From Neobacillus rhizosphaerae (GTDB lineage: Bacteria; Bacillota; Bacilli; Bacillales; Cytobacillaceae), in NCBI RefSeq assembly GCF_937468385.1, contig NZ_CALBWS010000001.1, forward strand, positions 248,001 to 312,000: 64,000 nucleotides of DNA, written 5' to 3'. Below, piece after piece: positions 43,753 through 51,146 of this stretch. The first letter of the stretch is position 1; each line of letters opens with the position of its first letter. Both the position numbers and the translations under genes were made by a program. The notes beneath the pieces were generated by a model, which did not search any database, was not told the origin of the DNA, and saw nothing but the letters and a program-made list of their open reading frames with translations.

Positions 43753-44631
43753 ATGAACATAGAAAGTTTAAAAATGTTTTGCCTGGTAGTTGATGAGGGA
43801 AGTATTAGTAAAGCTGCACGCCTGAGTTTCGTATCGCAGCCTGCTGTTACTAAACAAATTCGACATTTAGAAGAGTTGTATTGTGCTAATCTATTTGAGA
43901 GAAAAAATGGTAGGTTAACTATTTCAGAAGAAGGTAAAAAACTCTATCCTTATGCAAAAGAAATAGTTGAATACTCCAAAAGATCCTTTGAAGCGGTAAC
44001 AGCTAACCAAGAAACCGTACTTAATATAGGTGCTAGCTTAACAATAGGAGAATATTTGTTACCGGATTTACTTGGAAATTTTATCAAAAGTTATCTAGAT
44101 TTAAAATTCAGCTTATCAATTGGTAATACGCCTAATATTTTATCTAAGTTAGAAAATAATGAGATTGATATTGCTTTTGTTGAAAGTGCTGTACAGAATG
44201 ATAGTTTTATTAGAGAGAAATTTGCTGATGATGAGTTAATCTTAGTAACATCAGCAACTCACAAATGGATGGACAAAAGTCAAATACAAATACATGAACT
44301 TCCGGAGAAAAAAATGATTTGGAGAGAGGCTGATTCGGGAACACGTAAAATTGTAGAGGACGCATTAAATGCACATGGAGTTCTTGATAATATCAAAAGT
44401 ACAATGGAGCTAGGAAGTTATCAATCGATTAAAAGCGCCGTGGAAGCGGATTTAGGTGTTAGTATCCTACCAAAGGTAACGGTCGCAAGAGAGTTAAAAT
44501 ACGGCACATTGCATGAATTAAAGGTTTCTGGTCTTCATATATCACGAGATTTATGGATGGTACAAAAAACTCATCGGTTTAAAAAAACAGGTTTGAAATA
44601 TTTTATTGATTTTATCCGCAATTCTTATTAA
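43753..44631 (+). CDS. LysR-family transcriptional regulator
   Basis: About 292 residues: MNIESLKMFCLVVDEGSISK, then AARLSFVSQPAVTKQIRHLE form the LysR winged helix-turn-helix. The effector domain begins NIGASLTIGEYLLPDLLGNF and has NEIDIAFVES. It resembles the CysL/CbbR subgroup, several of which control sulfur genes. ATG 43753 starts the conserved domain; an upstream start at 43642 would add 37 unrelated residues. It lies between lacI and the convergent sulfatase-maturase gene. The stretch 43366-43752 shows another GCGCTT half-site near 43432 and nothing else. Confidence 0.88.
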   Translation: MNIESLKMFCLVVDEGSISKAARLSFVSQPAVTKQIRHLEELYCANLFERKNGRLTISEEGKKLYPYAKEIVEYSKRSFEAVTANQETVLNIGASLTIGEYLLPDLLGNFIKSYLDLKFSLSIGNTPNILSKLENNEIDIAFVESAVQNDSFIREKFADDELILVTSATHKWMDKSQIQIHELPEKKMIWREADSGTRKIVEDALNAHGVLDNIKSTMELGSYQSIKSAVEADLGVSILPKVTVARELKYGTLHELKVSGLHISRDLWMVQKTHRFKKTGLKYFIDFIRNSY

Positions 44632-44665
44632 TAATTAGCTATTTTAAAAGAGTAATGACGTAAGG

Positions 44666-44690
44666 AAGAGGCAGGTTGTATGCCTCTTTT
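44666..44690 (+). terminator. Terminator of the lysR gene
   Basis: An 8-bp stem AAGAGGCA/TGCCTCTT with a 7-nt loop is followed by a long T-run. Confidence 0.85.
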
Positions 44691-44815
44691 TTTTATTTTT
44701 GTTTGCTGCCTACAAATAAAAACGACCCTATTTGTTTAGACCAATAGAAAAATTTAAGAAAGCCTTTTAAAACAAAGGTTGGTGCATATTTTTATAGAGT
44801 CAACAAACTCACAAA

Positions 44816-46063
44816 CTAAATTGACCTTAGTAATGGATCACAGCATTTCTTGAATTTTTTCCCACTTCCACATAAGCAATTCTCATTCCGTCCAGGTAAT
44901 TGATTACCAGCCTCTTTTACTTCAGTAACTTTACATCTTTTGATAGTAGTAGCGAGTTCAAGCATCCTTTCATGAGCATAACGATATACACGTTTGAAGC
45001 TCTCACAAAAATATTCAACACCAATCTCGTTATTTTCACTTATACGATTTCTTGGGCACCCTCCATGACATAAATGAAGAAATTCACAGGACTCACATTG
45101 TGTCGGGAGGGAGGGCTTTCTAGCCAAAAACTGATCCATTCGTTCGTTGTTGATGATACTTTCTAAGGAGTCGTGTTTTATATTTCCTAATTTATATTGT
45201 TCATCAATAAAAAAATCACACGGATAGGCGTCACCGTTTTGTTCAAAGACAATATTTTTTGGACAAGTTTTTTGATGGATACAAGCTTCCGCCTGTTGAT
45301 GAAGGTATATAGCCAGCATATTATCAAAGAAACGAACAGAGATTTCAGGTACTCCATTGTTATACCAAATATCAAACGCTTCACATAGAAAATCGCCATA
45401 TTGTTGGGGCGTAATTAAATATTTTCCAGGTTGACTTGGATCCTGTGACTGAAAATCCATACATGGGATAAATTGAACATAGCTGAAGGATTCATCTTTA
45501 TAAAAGTTCATTAATTCTTTCGCTTTTAAAATATTACCTTCGTGTAAAACTGTTAATATATTAAAATCTACATTTGCATCTCTTAAATATTGGATCCCCT
45601 TCATAATAGACTTGAAGCTGCCTTTACCAGACCCAGTTATCCTTTTAGCATCATTTATTTCTTCAGGACCATCCAAACTGACACCAACTAAAAAGTTATA
45701 TTTTTTAAAAAAAGTTGCCCATTCCTTATCAATTAAAGTTCCATTTGTTTGAATGGAGTTACTAATAACTGTATTATTAGGTGCGTATGTTGCTTGTAAT
45801 TGTACCACTTTCTTAAAAAAATCGATCCCCGCTAATAATGGTTCTCCGCCTTGCCATGCAAAGGGCACGACTCTTTTTTTTAATGCCATATACTCACGGA
45901 TAAATTTTTCTAGGACATCATCTTCTATTCTTTTTATGTTATCTGGTCTTCCATTACATCTACTATAATAACAATAGTCACATGCAAGATTACATGCCTC
46001 TGAGACTGTTTTCCACATAACACCCGAAATCATGTGTTTTACATTAGTCCTAACGATTTCCAT
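44816..46063 (-). CDS. Anaerobic sulfatase-maturating enzyme (radical SAM/SPASM)
   Basis: The 415 residues have the radical SAM cluster motif CNLACDYC (Cys24, Cys28, Cys31), PFAWQGGEPLLAG, and VSLDGPEEINDAKRI. A C-terminal SPASM region follows with CESCEFLHLCHGGCPRNR. The order is that of anSME proteins, which convert the active-site Cys of sulfatases to formylglycine. The last 25 residues (GRNENCLCGSGKKFKKCC) add a SEC-C zinc motif. Its natural substrate is probably the sulfatase at 40177-41955. Confidence 0.9.
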   Translation of the reverse strand: MEIVRTNVKHMISGVMWKTVSEACNLACDYCYYSRCNGRPDNIKRIEDDVLEKFIREYMALKKRVVPFAWQGGEPLLAGIDFFKKVVQLQATYAPNNTVISNSIQTNGTLIDKEWATFFKKYNFLVGVSLDGPEEINDAKRITGSGKGSFKSIMKGIQYLRDANVDFNILTVLHEGNILKAKELMNFYKDESFSYVQFIPCMDFQSQDPSQPGKYLITPQQYGDFLCEAFDIWYNNGVPEISVRFFDNMLAIYLHQQAEACIHQKTCPKNIVFEQNGDAYPCDFFIDEQYKLGNIKHDSLESIINNERMDQFLARKPSLPTQCESCEFLHLCHGGCPRNRISENNEIGVEYFCESFKRVYRYAHERMLELATTIKRCKVTEVKEAGNQLPGRNENCLCGSGKKFKKCCDPLLRSI

Positions 46064-46200
46064 ATATGTTCACTCCCTTAAGATGCTTAGTTCAATGGTA
46101 GAAGACACTCAAACATAGGTATACGAGATACATCACTTTTCAGTTCATTATGACTTTAGGAATAAAAAAATGAAAAATAGATTATTAAACTTTTTATCTC

Positions 46201-47028
46201 TTAATTAAAATACATACGGAAACCAATGACCATTAATAGGACAGAAAGCATTTGGATAATTACTTTTCCAGGTATTCTTTGGGCCAGTAATACACCAATC
46301 TGGGATCCAATTATCACACCAATCCCTCCCCATAGGACTGTCATCCAATCTATGCTGCTATAAAATATTTGGGCTATAACTCCCACTGAGGTATAAAGGG
46401 TAAGGGCAAAAATAGATGTTGCTGTTGCATAATGGGGTGATACTTTAAAAATATAAATTAAAATGGGAACAAGCAGCCATCCCCCTCCAATGCCAAGATA
46501 ACTCGATAATACTCCCAATAGAAATCCAATTGGTACCAACCAAGTAATCGAGATCCTAGGTCTTTCAATTGTGGCAGACACTTCCATAGTTGAATTTTCT
46601 ACAACAATCCTTCCTTCTCGACTTACTTCAGAAGACCTTTTCCTTTTCAAAATAGCTAAAGGTGAGTTACTAGCAAACAAAAAAACTCCCAGAACAACCA
46701 GTAAGGTCGCCAAAACCACATAGAAGTATTTTGATGAATAAATTTGAAGCAGCCTAACCCCAAGCAAAGAACCTGGAAGTGCACCGATACCTAAGGTAAT
46801 TCCTGTCCGATAACTAATCCTTTTTTGTTTTGCATATCCAATTACTCCTGATAGTGAATTAATTAATACAATAACTAATCCAGTTCCAGCTGCAACTGCA
46901 GGATTCATATGAAAAATAAGTAGAAGAGCTGGTACAAATATAAACCCTCCACCTGCACCGACAATGGTTCCGTATCCTCCAGCTATTATACCAATGAAAA
47001 GAAGCAGCAATCCGGTTGAAAATTCCAT
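46201..47028 (-). CDS. TauE/SafE-family sulfite/sulfonate exporter
   Basis: About 275 residues in eight hydrophobic segments. GGYGTIVGAGGGFIFVPALLLIFHMNP (key GAGGGFIFVPALL) and the second-half repeat SSYLGIGGGWLLVPILIYIF are the internal duplication of the TauE/SafE family, which moves sulfite, sulfonates or related anions. ATG 47028 has AGGGTGAT upstream. Next to a sulfatase system it may export sulfite or sulfate, but this is inferred from context. Confidence 0.85.
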   Translation of the reverse strand: MEFSTGLLLLFIGIIAGGYGTIVGAGGGFIFVPALLLIFHMNPAVAAGTGLVIVLINSLSGVIGYAKQKRISYRTGITLGIGALPGSLLGVRLLQIYSSKYFYVVLATLLVVLGVFLFASNSPLAILKRKRSSEVSREGRIVVENSTMEVSATIERPRISITWLVPIGFLLGVLSSYLGIGGGWLLVPILIYIFKVSPHYATATSIFALTLYTSVGVIAQIFYSSIDWMTVLWGGIGVIIGSQIGVLLAQRIPGKVIIQMLSVLLMVIGFRMYFN

Positions 47029-47207
47029 TTTAATCACCCTAAATCTGTAACTTTAATATTAATCTATCAAAAGACTTAGGGGGAGTAAATTAGAAAAGTT
47101 TTATAGACTATAAACAAAAGGAATAAGCAACAATTCCGATGTTAATACTTAAAATTCTCATCAAATATGCCAAAAATGGCTAATCGGTAGACATACTGAA
47201 CCTAAGA

Positions 47208-47400
47208 AGTTGTGAATGATCAAGTTGTGAGTTCGATTTATGTTACTGCCATTTTCACAGGAGTACGTCGAGGTGAGAACTTAGGATTAAGGTTGAATAT
47301 TTCACTCAAATTATACCAATATCACGGACAAATTGAACAATTGTCATGGAGTTTTTAAACAAGTTTCACGGAATGAGAACTACTCCCCCCTATAATGAGG
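47208..47400 (+). pseudogene. Tyrosine integrase catalytic-domain remnant
   Basis: The plus strand reads SSIYVTAIFTGVRRGENLGL (the first catalytic arginine box of tyrosine recombinases, usually TGMRRGELLGLRW). After a gap it reads FHGMRTT, which resembles the FHGMRHTHA box with the second catalytic arginine. Stops and shifts separate them. It lies 480 bp from the intact tRNA-Sec gene. Confidence 0.6.
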
Positions 47401-47444
47401 ATGACACTGATTAGTCAGATACTGTCTATTCAGTGATTCTATCA

Positions 47445-47699
47445 TTATAGAGGTTGTTTTTTTGATAAATCTTCATTGGACAAATCACCATCAAAAAAAT
47501 CAGTTAGGTAACGAAAATTTTCATAATATATAAGAATGGTTGGTTCAGCCAAGCCTTCAGTAAGCTTGTAATTCATATACTGTTCAAACATTTCATTTAA
47601 AGTAAATTTCTGTTCGACTGATTTTGTACATTTTAAATTGCTGATACTTCTTGAACCCTTTCTGTTTGTTATCCGATTAATAGGCATAAAAAAATCCAC
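47445..47699 (-). pseudogene. Tyrosine recombinase, N-terminal fragment
   Basis: Eighty-four residues: a basic start, then FTLNEMFEQYMNYKLTEGLA and PTILIYYENFRYLTDFF. This is the SAM-like core-binding domain seen at the start of phage-integrase/XerD-type recombinases. The catalytic part is absent, and the frame ends in DLSKKQPL. It is opposite in strand to the remnant at 47208-47400 and may come from another element. Confidence 0.55.
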
Positions 47700-47874
47700 C
47701 TTTCATAATTGAAAAAGTGGATTTAATGCACCAGTTCACATTAAAAAATGTACCGTATATTATGTAATTTTCAGTATAAATACAGGTGTATGTTTAGAAG
47801 AAAATCACGGTTCAAATCACGATTTTAGTTACTGCTTAAAAACCGTCTAAACCCTTGATAATACTGTATTTCAT

Positions 47875-47971
47875 TGGCGGGACTGCGTGGGAATCGAACC
47901 CACCAGACCACACACGGTGGTCTCAAGCAGTTTTGAAGACTGTGGAGGACACCAGTACCCCAGTCAGCCCC
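47875..47971 (-). tRNA. selC: tRNA-Sec (anticodon TCA)
   Basis: Read on the minus strand, the gene runs from GGGGCTGA to GCAGTCCC-G-CCA. It has a long D-stem, an anticodon loop CTTCAAA with anticodon TCA, a long variable arm with the pairing AGACCAC/GTGGTCT, and a T-arm GTGGG-TTCGATT-CCCAC. The extra arm, the 97-nt length including CCA, and UCA identify a selenocysteine tRNA that inserts Sec at UGA. Seven acceptor pairs form (one G-T), while the eighth would be A-G. A TAAAAT lies 13-18 bp upstream of the 5' end. It implies selA, selB and selD elsewhere in the genome. Confidence 0.9.
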
Positions 47972-48276
47972 ATGGTTGTTATTTTATTCAAGGTGTTTGG
48001 ACGAAAGTTAACAGCTATTTTATGAAAAAAAGTTTCGTTAACCTTTCATTTGTAACCATATTACAATGGAATATAGTAATAATCAATAGAATTGGCCAAT
48101 TTGTCACTTTTTCGACAACCATTTCCGCACCGCTCATGATTACATATTTTAGACCCAAATAATATATCACCATCTACCTCTCTGGAGTCCCTAATTAAAT
48201 GATGACCTTTTCTTGTCATTTCCCCTGAATTCAGACTATAATAGGTAGATAAATTGTTTTTTTGTAGGTGAAAAAT

Positions 48277-48702
48277 ATGCTCAATGGTTGGTTTTTATGG
48301 TTTATCCTCTTTTGGGTTGTTTTTTTAGTTGGTTCAATGGCCATAGGCGGATTTTTTATGTTCCGAAAGTTTTTGAAAAAGATGCCTAAAGAAGATGGCA
48401 AGTCGGTAATGGATTGGGAAGAGCACTTTGTAAATGAGTCTCGTCATCTGTGGAAGGATGATGAAAAAAATCTTCTTGAGGATTTAGTCAGCCCTGTTCC
48501 AGAGCTATTTCGCGATGTAGCTAGACATAAGATTGCCGGGAAAATCGGCGAGCTTGCTCTGAATGAAAATGCTCCTAAAATTACTGAAGACCTGGTGATT
48601 CGCGGCTACATCCAAGCAACACCAAAAAGAGATCATAAATTTTTGCGCAAAAAGCTTTTTGAAAATCGAATTGATGTTGCACCATACGAACATTTATTCT
48701 AA
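48277..48702 (+). CDS. yneK: DUF2621 membrane protein YneK
   Basis: The 141 residues open with a membrane helix (GWFLWFILFWVVFLVGSMAI), followed by a charged cytoplasmic part with MDWEEHFVNESRHLWKDDEK and LVIRGYIQATPKRDHKFL. Size and place beside ccdC match YneK of B. subtilis (DUF2621), of unknown function. ATG 48277 is preferred to the GTG at 48268, since AGGTG six bases upstream includes that GTG. It is convergent with the ccd operon. The stretch 47972-48276 holds the tRNA promoter only. Confidence 0.9.
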   Translation: MLNGWFLWFILFWVVFLVGSMAIGGFFMFRKFLKKMPKEDGKSVMDWEEHFVNESRHLWKDDEKNLLEDLVSPVPELFRDVARHKIAGKIGELALNENAPKITEDLVIRGYIQATPKRDHKFLRKKLFENRIDVAPYEHLF

Positions 48703-48730
48703 ACCGTCATTCAAGACGGTTTTTTTTATT
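48701..48730 (+). terminator. Terminator of yneK
   Basis: AAACCGTC/GACGGTTT stem with a 6-nt loop followed by eight Ts, overlapping the stop codon. Confidence 0.9.
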
Positions 48731-48739
48731 TTTCCCAAA

Positions 48740-48769
48740 ATAAAAACACTGACTCCAAAGAATCAGTGT
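48740..48769 (-). terminator. Terminator of the ccd operon
   Basis: On the minus strand ACACTGA-t-TC pairs with GA-g-TCAGTGT around a TTTG loop and is followed by TTTTTATTTT, nine bases after the ccdC stop. Confidence 0.85.
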
Positions 48770-48777
48770 CCGTAAAT

Positions 48778-49266
48778 TTATATCATTTTTATTTTATGAA
48801 GCTCATGGTAGAGTTTTTTGTAAGATTGGTACATCGCCAAACGCCATGGAACAATCATGCTGAAGGCAAGCAGGAAGAACATTCCACTTAACTGTCCAAT
48901 ATCAATCGTACTACTTAAAATAGTTTTTAACACAACGCGAACCAATAACAAACCGACTAAAATAAAAATAAACGCCTTTGACCGCTTTAAATAAATATCA
49001 TTATCACGTATTTCAAATTTAGAGGTTTTGATCAGCAGGATAGAAAAAAGCATACCGACCACGACAGCCTCAAGAATTTCCATCGAGGTCAATCTAAATT
49101 CCGGTACCACATACATGAGTGCCCCGCTTGACATAAAAACAGGCGGTAAAATAATCTTTTTTATACTTGTAGGTTGCTTTGCGGCTTTCATGCGAACAAA
49201 CAAAACAAATAAGCCCATAAAAACCGCTCCGATTGAAGAAACAACAACGTAGTTCATTGGATTCAT
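48778..49266 (-). CDS. ccdC: Cytochrome c biogenesis protein CcdC (YneJ, DUF1453)
   Basis: The 162 residues form about five hydrophobic segments with VRMKAAKQPTSIKKIILPPV near the N-terminus and PWRLAMYQSYKKLYHELHKI at the end, as in CcdC/YneJ proteins. It is linked to cytochrome c maturation by its place behind ccdA; its exact role is unclear and in B. subtilis it is dispensable. Two ATGs three codons apart follow AAGGGAAG, so the start could also be 49257. Confidence 0.9.
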   Translation of the reverse strand: MNPMNYVVVSSIGAVFMGLFVLFVRMKAAKQPTSIKKIILPPVFMSSGALMYVVPEFRLTSMEILEAVVVGMLFSILLIKTSKFEIRDNDIYLKRSKAFIFILVGLLLVRVVLKTILSSTIDIGQLSGMFFLLAFSMIVPWRLAMYQSYKKLYHELHKIKMI

Positions 49267-49416
49267 TCTTCCCTTATCTAATTATTTACTAACTCATTAT
49301 ATCTCAAATAATCAATGGTGTTAAAAATTTTCAACTGCATTTCTGATTCTATTATTAATGTGCATAAATAACCTATACAAAAAAAGGAAAAACCATATTA
49401 GGATATTCCTAAATGG

Positions 49417-49779
49417 TTATGATTTCAAGGCTCTATTAATTGCTTCTATAACTTGACAATCATCAAAAGGCTTGAGAATAAAGTCTTTTGCCCCAGCTTC
49501 AATCGCTTCAACAATAATTTTATGCTGTCCCATTGCTGAACACATAATAATCCGCGCATCAGGAAACTCCCCACGAATAACCTTGGTTGCTTCAAGTCCA
49601 CTCATTTCAGGCATCGTAATATCCATGGTAACAAGATCTGGTTTTAATTCGCGGTAAAGTTGAATAGCCTTATTGCCATTATCTGCTTCCCCTGCGACCT
49701 CATGGTTATTTTTATTAATAATTTGATTTAATTTCTCTCTCATTAATTTGGTATCATCAACAATTAATATTTTTGCCAA
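49417..49779 (-). CDS. yneI: CheY-like response regulator YneI (CcdB)
   Basis: The frame from a TTG at 49779 gives 120 residues, LAKILIVDDTKLMREKLNQI and onward: a single receiver domain with the acidic pair DD, the phospho-accepting aspartate in PDLVTMDITMPEMSG, and FILKPFDD with the conserved lysine. There is no output domain. The TTG start is chosen because the GGGGGAAGG site lies just upstream, and the receiver domain begins there. It sits between ccdA and ccdC as in B. subtilis; its function is not known. Confidence 0.9.
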   Translation of the reverse strand: MAKILIVDDTKLMREKLNQIINKNNHEVAGEADNGNKAIQLYRELKPDLVTMDITMPEMSGLEATKVIRGEFPDARIIMCSAMGQHKIIVEAIEAGAKDFILKPFDDCQVIEAINRALKS

Positions 49780-49908
49780 CAACCTTCCCCCTAGAACAAC
49801 CATCCACGTCAACAAAACTACCATCTAGCATCCTTTGAAAAACATAAAAAAGACGATTAAAATAATTACATTTTATTTTTTCAGGAATATCTTATTATTC
49901 AATGGAAA

Positions 49909-50616
49909 TTAAAATCCGATAAAGTCCCCAAATAATATTGAGAAAAATCCTATAATTTTTGTCATCCAGTCAAAAAAGAGGATAACCCCCATAACAAGCA
50001 TAATATAGCCGCCAATTTTCATAATCTTCAAACTGTGAGTCTTAATCCACTTCATTTGGCCTACAAAGAAGGATAAAATGAAAAATGGAATCGCGAAGCC
50101 AAGGGAGTAAGCAATCATGTATAACATACCAGAACTAGGATTCTGTCCAGCAAGAGTGATAACGAACCCAAGAATTGGACCAGTACATGGTGTCCAGCCA
50201 GCAGCAAAAGCCATTCCGATTAAAATAGATCCAATATATCCCGATGGTCGATTTTTGAATTCAAATCGTCGATCCCTCATTAAAAACTCGGGTTTAAAGA
50301 TACCAACAATCATCAAACCAAAGAAAATAATAAAAATCGCTCCAAGCTGGCGAATTAAATCTTTGTATTCACTGAAAAAATTCCCAAGAAATGAGGTTCC
50401 AAATCCGAGCGCTACAAAAATGAGGGAAAAACCAATTAAGAAAAATAACGTATGTAACAAACTCCGTTTTTTCAGCATGGCATTTTCACTTTTTAATTCC
50501 CCAACAGACATTCCTGTGATATACGAAAGGAATGCAGGATAAAGAGGTAAACAACAAGGTGAAATAAAGCTTAAAAACCCTGCACCAAACGCCATAAAAA
50601 TATTTACATCAGACAT
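49909..50616 (-). CDS. ccdA: Cytochrome c biogenesis protein CcdA
   Basis: The 235 residues have six hydrophobic segments. [20 protein letters not shown] carries the first redox cysteine and [20 protein letters not shown] the second. This is the CcdA/DsbD-core family, which carries reducing power across the membrane to thioredoxin-like proteins for heme attachment to cytochrome c, and also for spore maturation. GTAGGAG stands before the ATG. It leads the ccdA-yneI-ccdC cluster. Confidence 0.95.
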   Translation of the reverse strand: MSDVNIFMAFGAGFLSFISPCCLPLYPAFLSYITGMSVGELKSENAMLKKRSLLHTLFFLIGFSLIFVALGFGTSFLGNFFSEYKDLIRQLGAIFIIFFGLMIVGIFKPEFLMRDRRFEFKNRPSGYIGSILIGMAFAAGWTPCTGPILGFVITLAGQNPSSGMLYMIAYSLGFAIPFFILSFFVGQMKWIKTHSLKIMKIGGYIMLVMGVILFFDWMTKIIGFFSILFGDFIGF

Positions 50617-50891
50617 ATTAACACTCCTACTATAGTCGATACCTTTTCATTCTAACAAAACTTTTATCCAAAAGATAATGATTAACATGAATATTTTGTG
50701 TCTCCACTCATTCCACTTCAAAAAAATTTCATTTTTTCCAATTCACACCCTTTATTATTGGGTATTATTTTACAAATCTCTTTGAAGTAATTTACATTAT
50801 AGGTTATACTAGTAAAACAAATGCCATTTTGGTAGTCTTTTATTTTAGTATTCACCTTAAATTAGGAGTTACTCCGGAAAGGACATCGGCC

Positions 50892-51068
50892 GTGATCAAA
50901 CAGGATTTAGTTACATTAATAGAAAATAAGCGAGCTGAATTAATCCACGTCGCCATAACCAACGGCTTGACTTCCTCCGTTGCAATTCGCTACAGCCAGG
51001 AACTTGATAACCTTTTAAATGAATATAATAGAAAATATATTAAAAAAGTTCCATCGTCAGTCTGTTAG
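50892..51068 (+). CDS. Spo0E-like aspartyl-phosphate phosphatase
   Basis: Fifty-eight residues from a GTG at 50892 with AAAGGA eight bases upstream: IENKRAELIHVAITNGLTSS, then IRYSQELDNLLNEYNR. The SQELD motif and the two-helix pattern define the Spo0E family, which removes phosphate from Spo0A and so delays sporulation. The longer frame from 50829 has no start signal. The neighbouring 50617-50891 has nothing else recognisable. Confidence 0.88.
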   Translation: MIKQDLVTLIENKRAELIHVAITNGLTSSVAIRYSQELDNLLNEYNRKYIKKVPSSVC

Positions 51069-51111
51069 TACTTTTAGAATTTTCACAAAACACAAAAAGA
51101 TAAAACATCCT

Positions 51112-51143
51112 AAAAAGCCTGGCTTACTGCTCCAGGCCTTTTT
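51112..51143. terminator. Bidirectional terminator between spo0E-like and ABC genes
   Basis: GCCTGG/CCAGGC stem with AAAAA before and TTTTT after, so it can serve both convergent genes. Confidence 0.85.
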
Positions 51144-51146
51144 CTA

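Noticed and set aside
46081..46110. tRNA D-arm-like words (CTTAGTTCAATGGTAGAA)
   Set aside because: No anticodon or T-arm follows, so at most it is a short tRNA scrap or chance.
47150..47245. tRNA-Leu-like stretch (TGGCTAATCGGTAGAC ... GAGTTCGATT)
   Set aside because: D- and T-arm words are present, but no acceptor or anticodon stem pairs. The right part is better explained as decayed integrase coding sequence.
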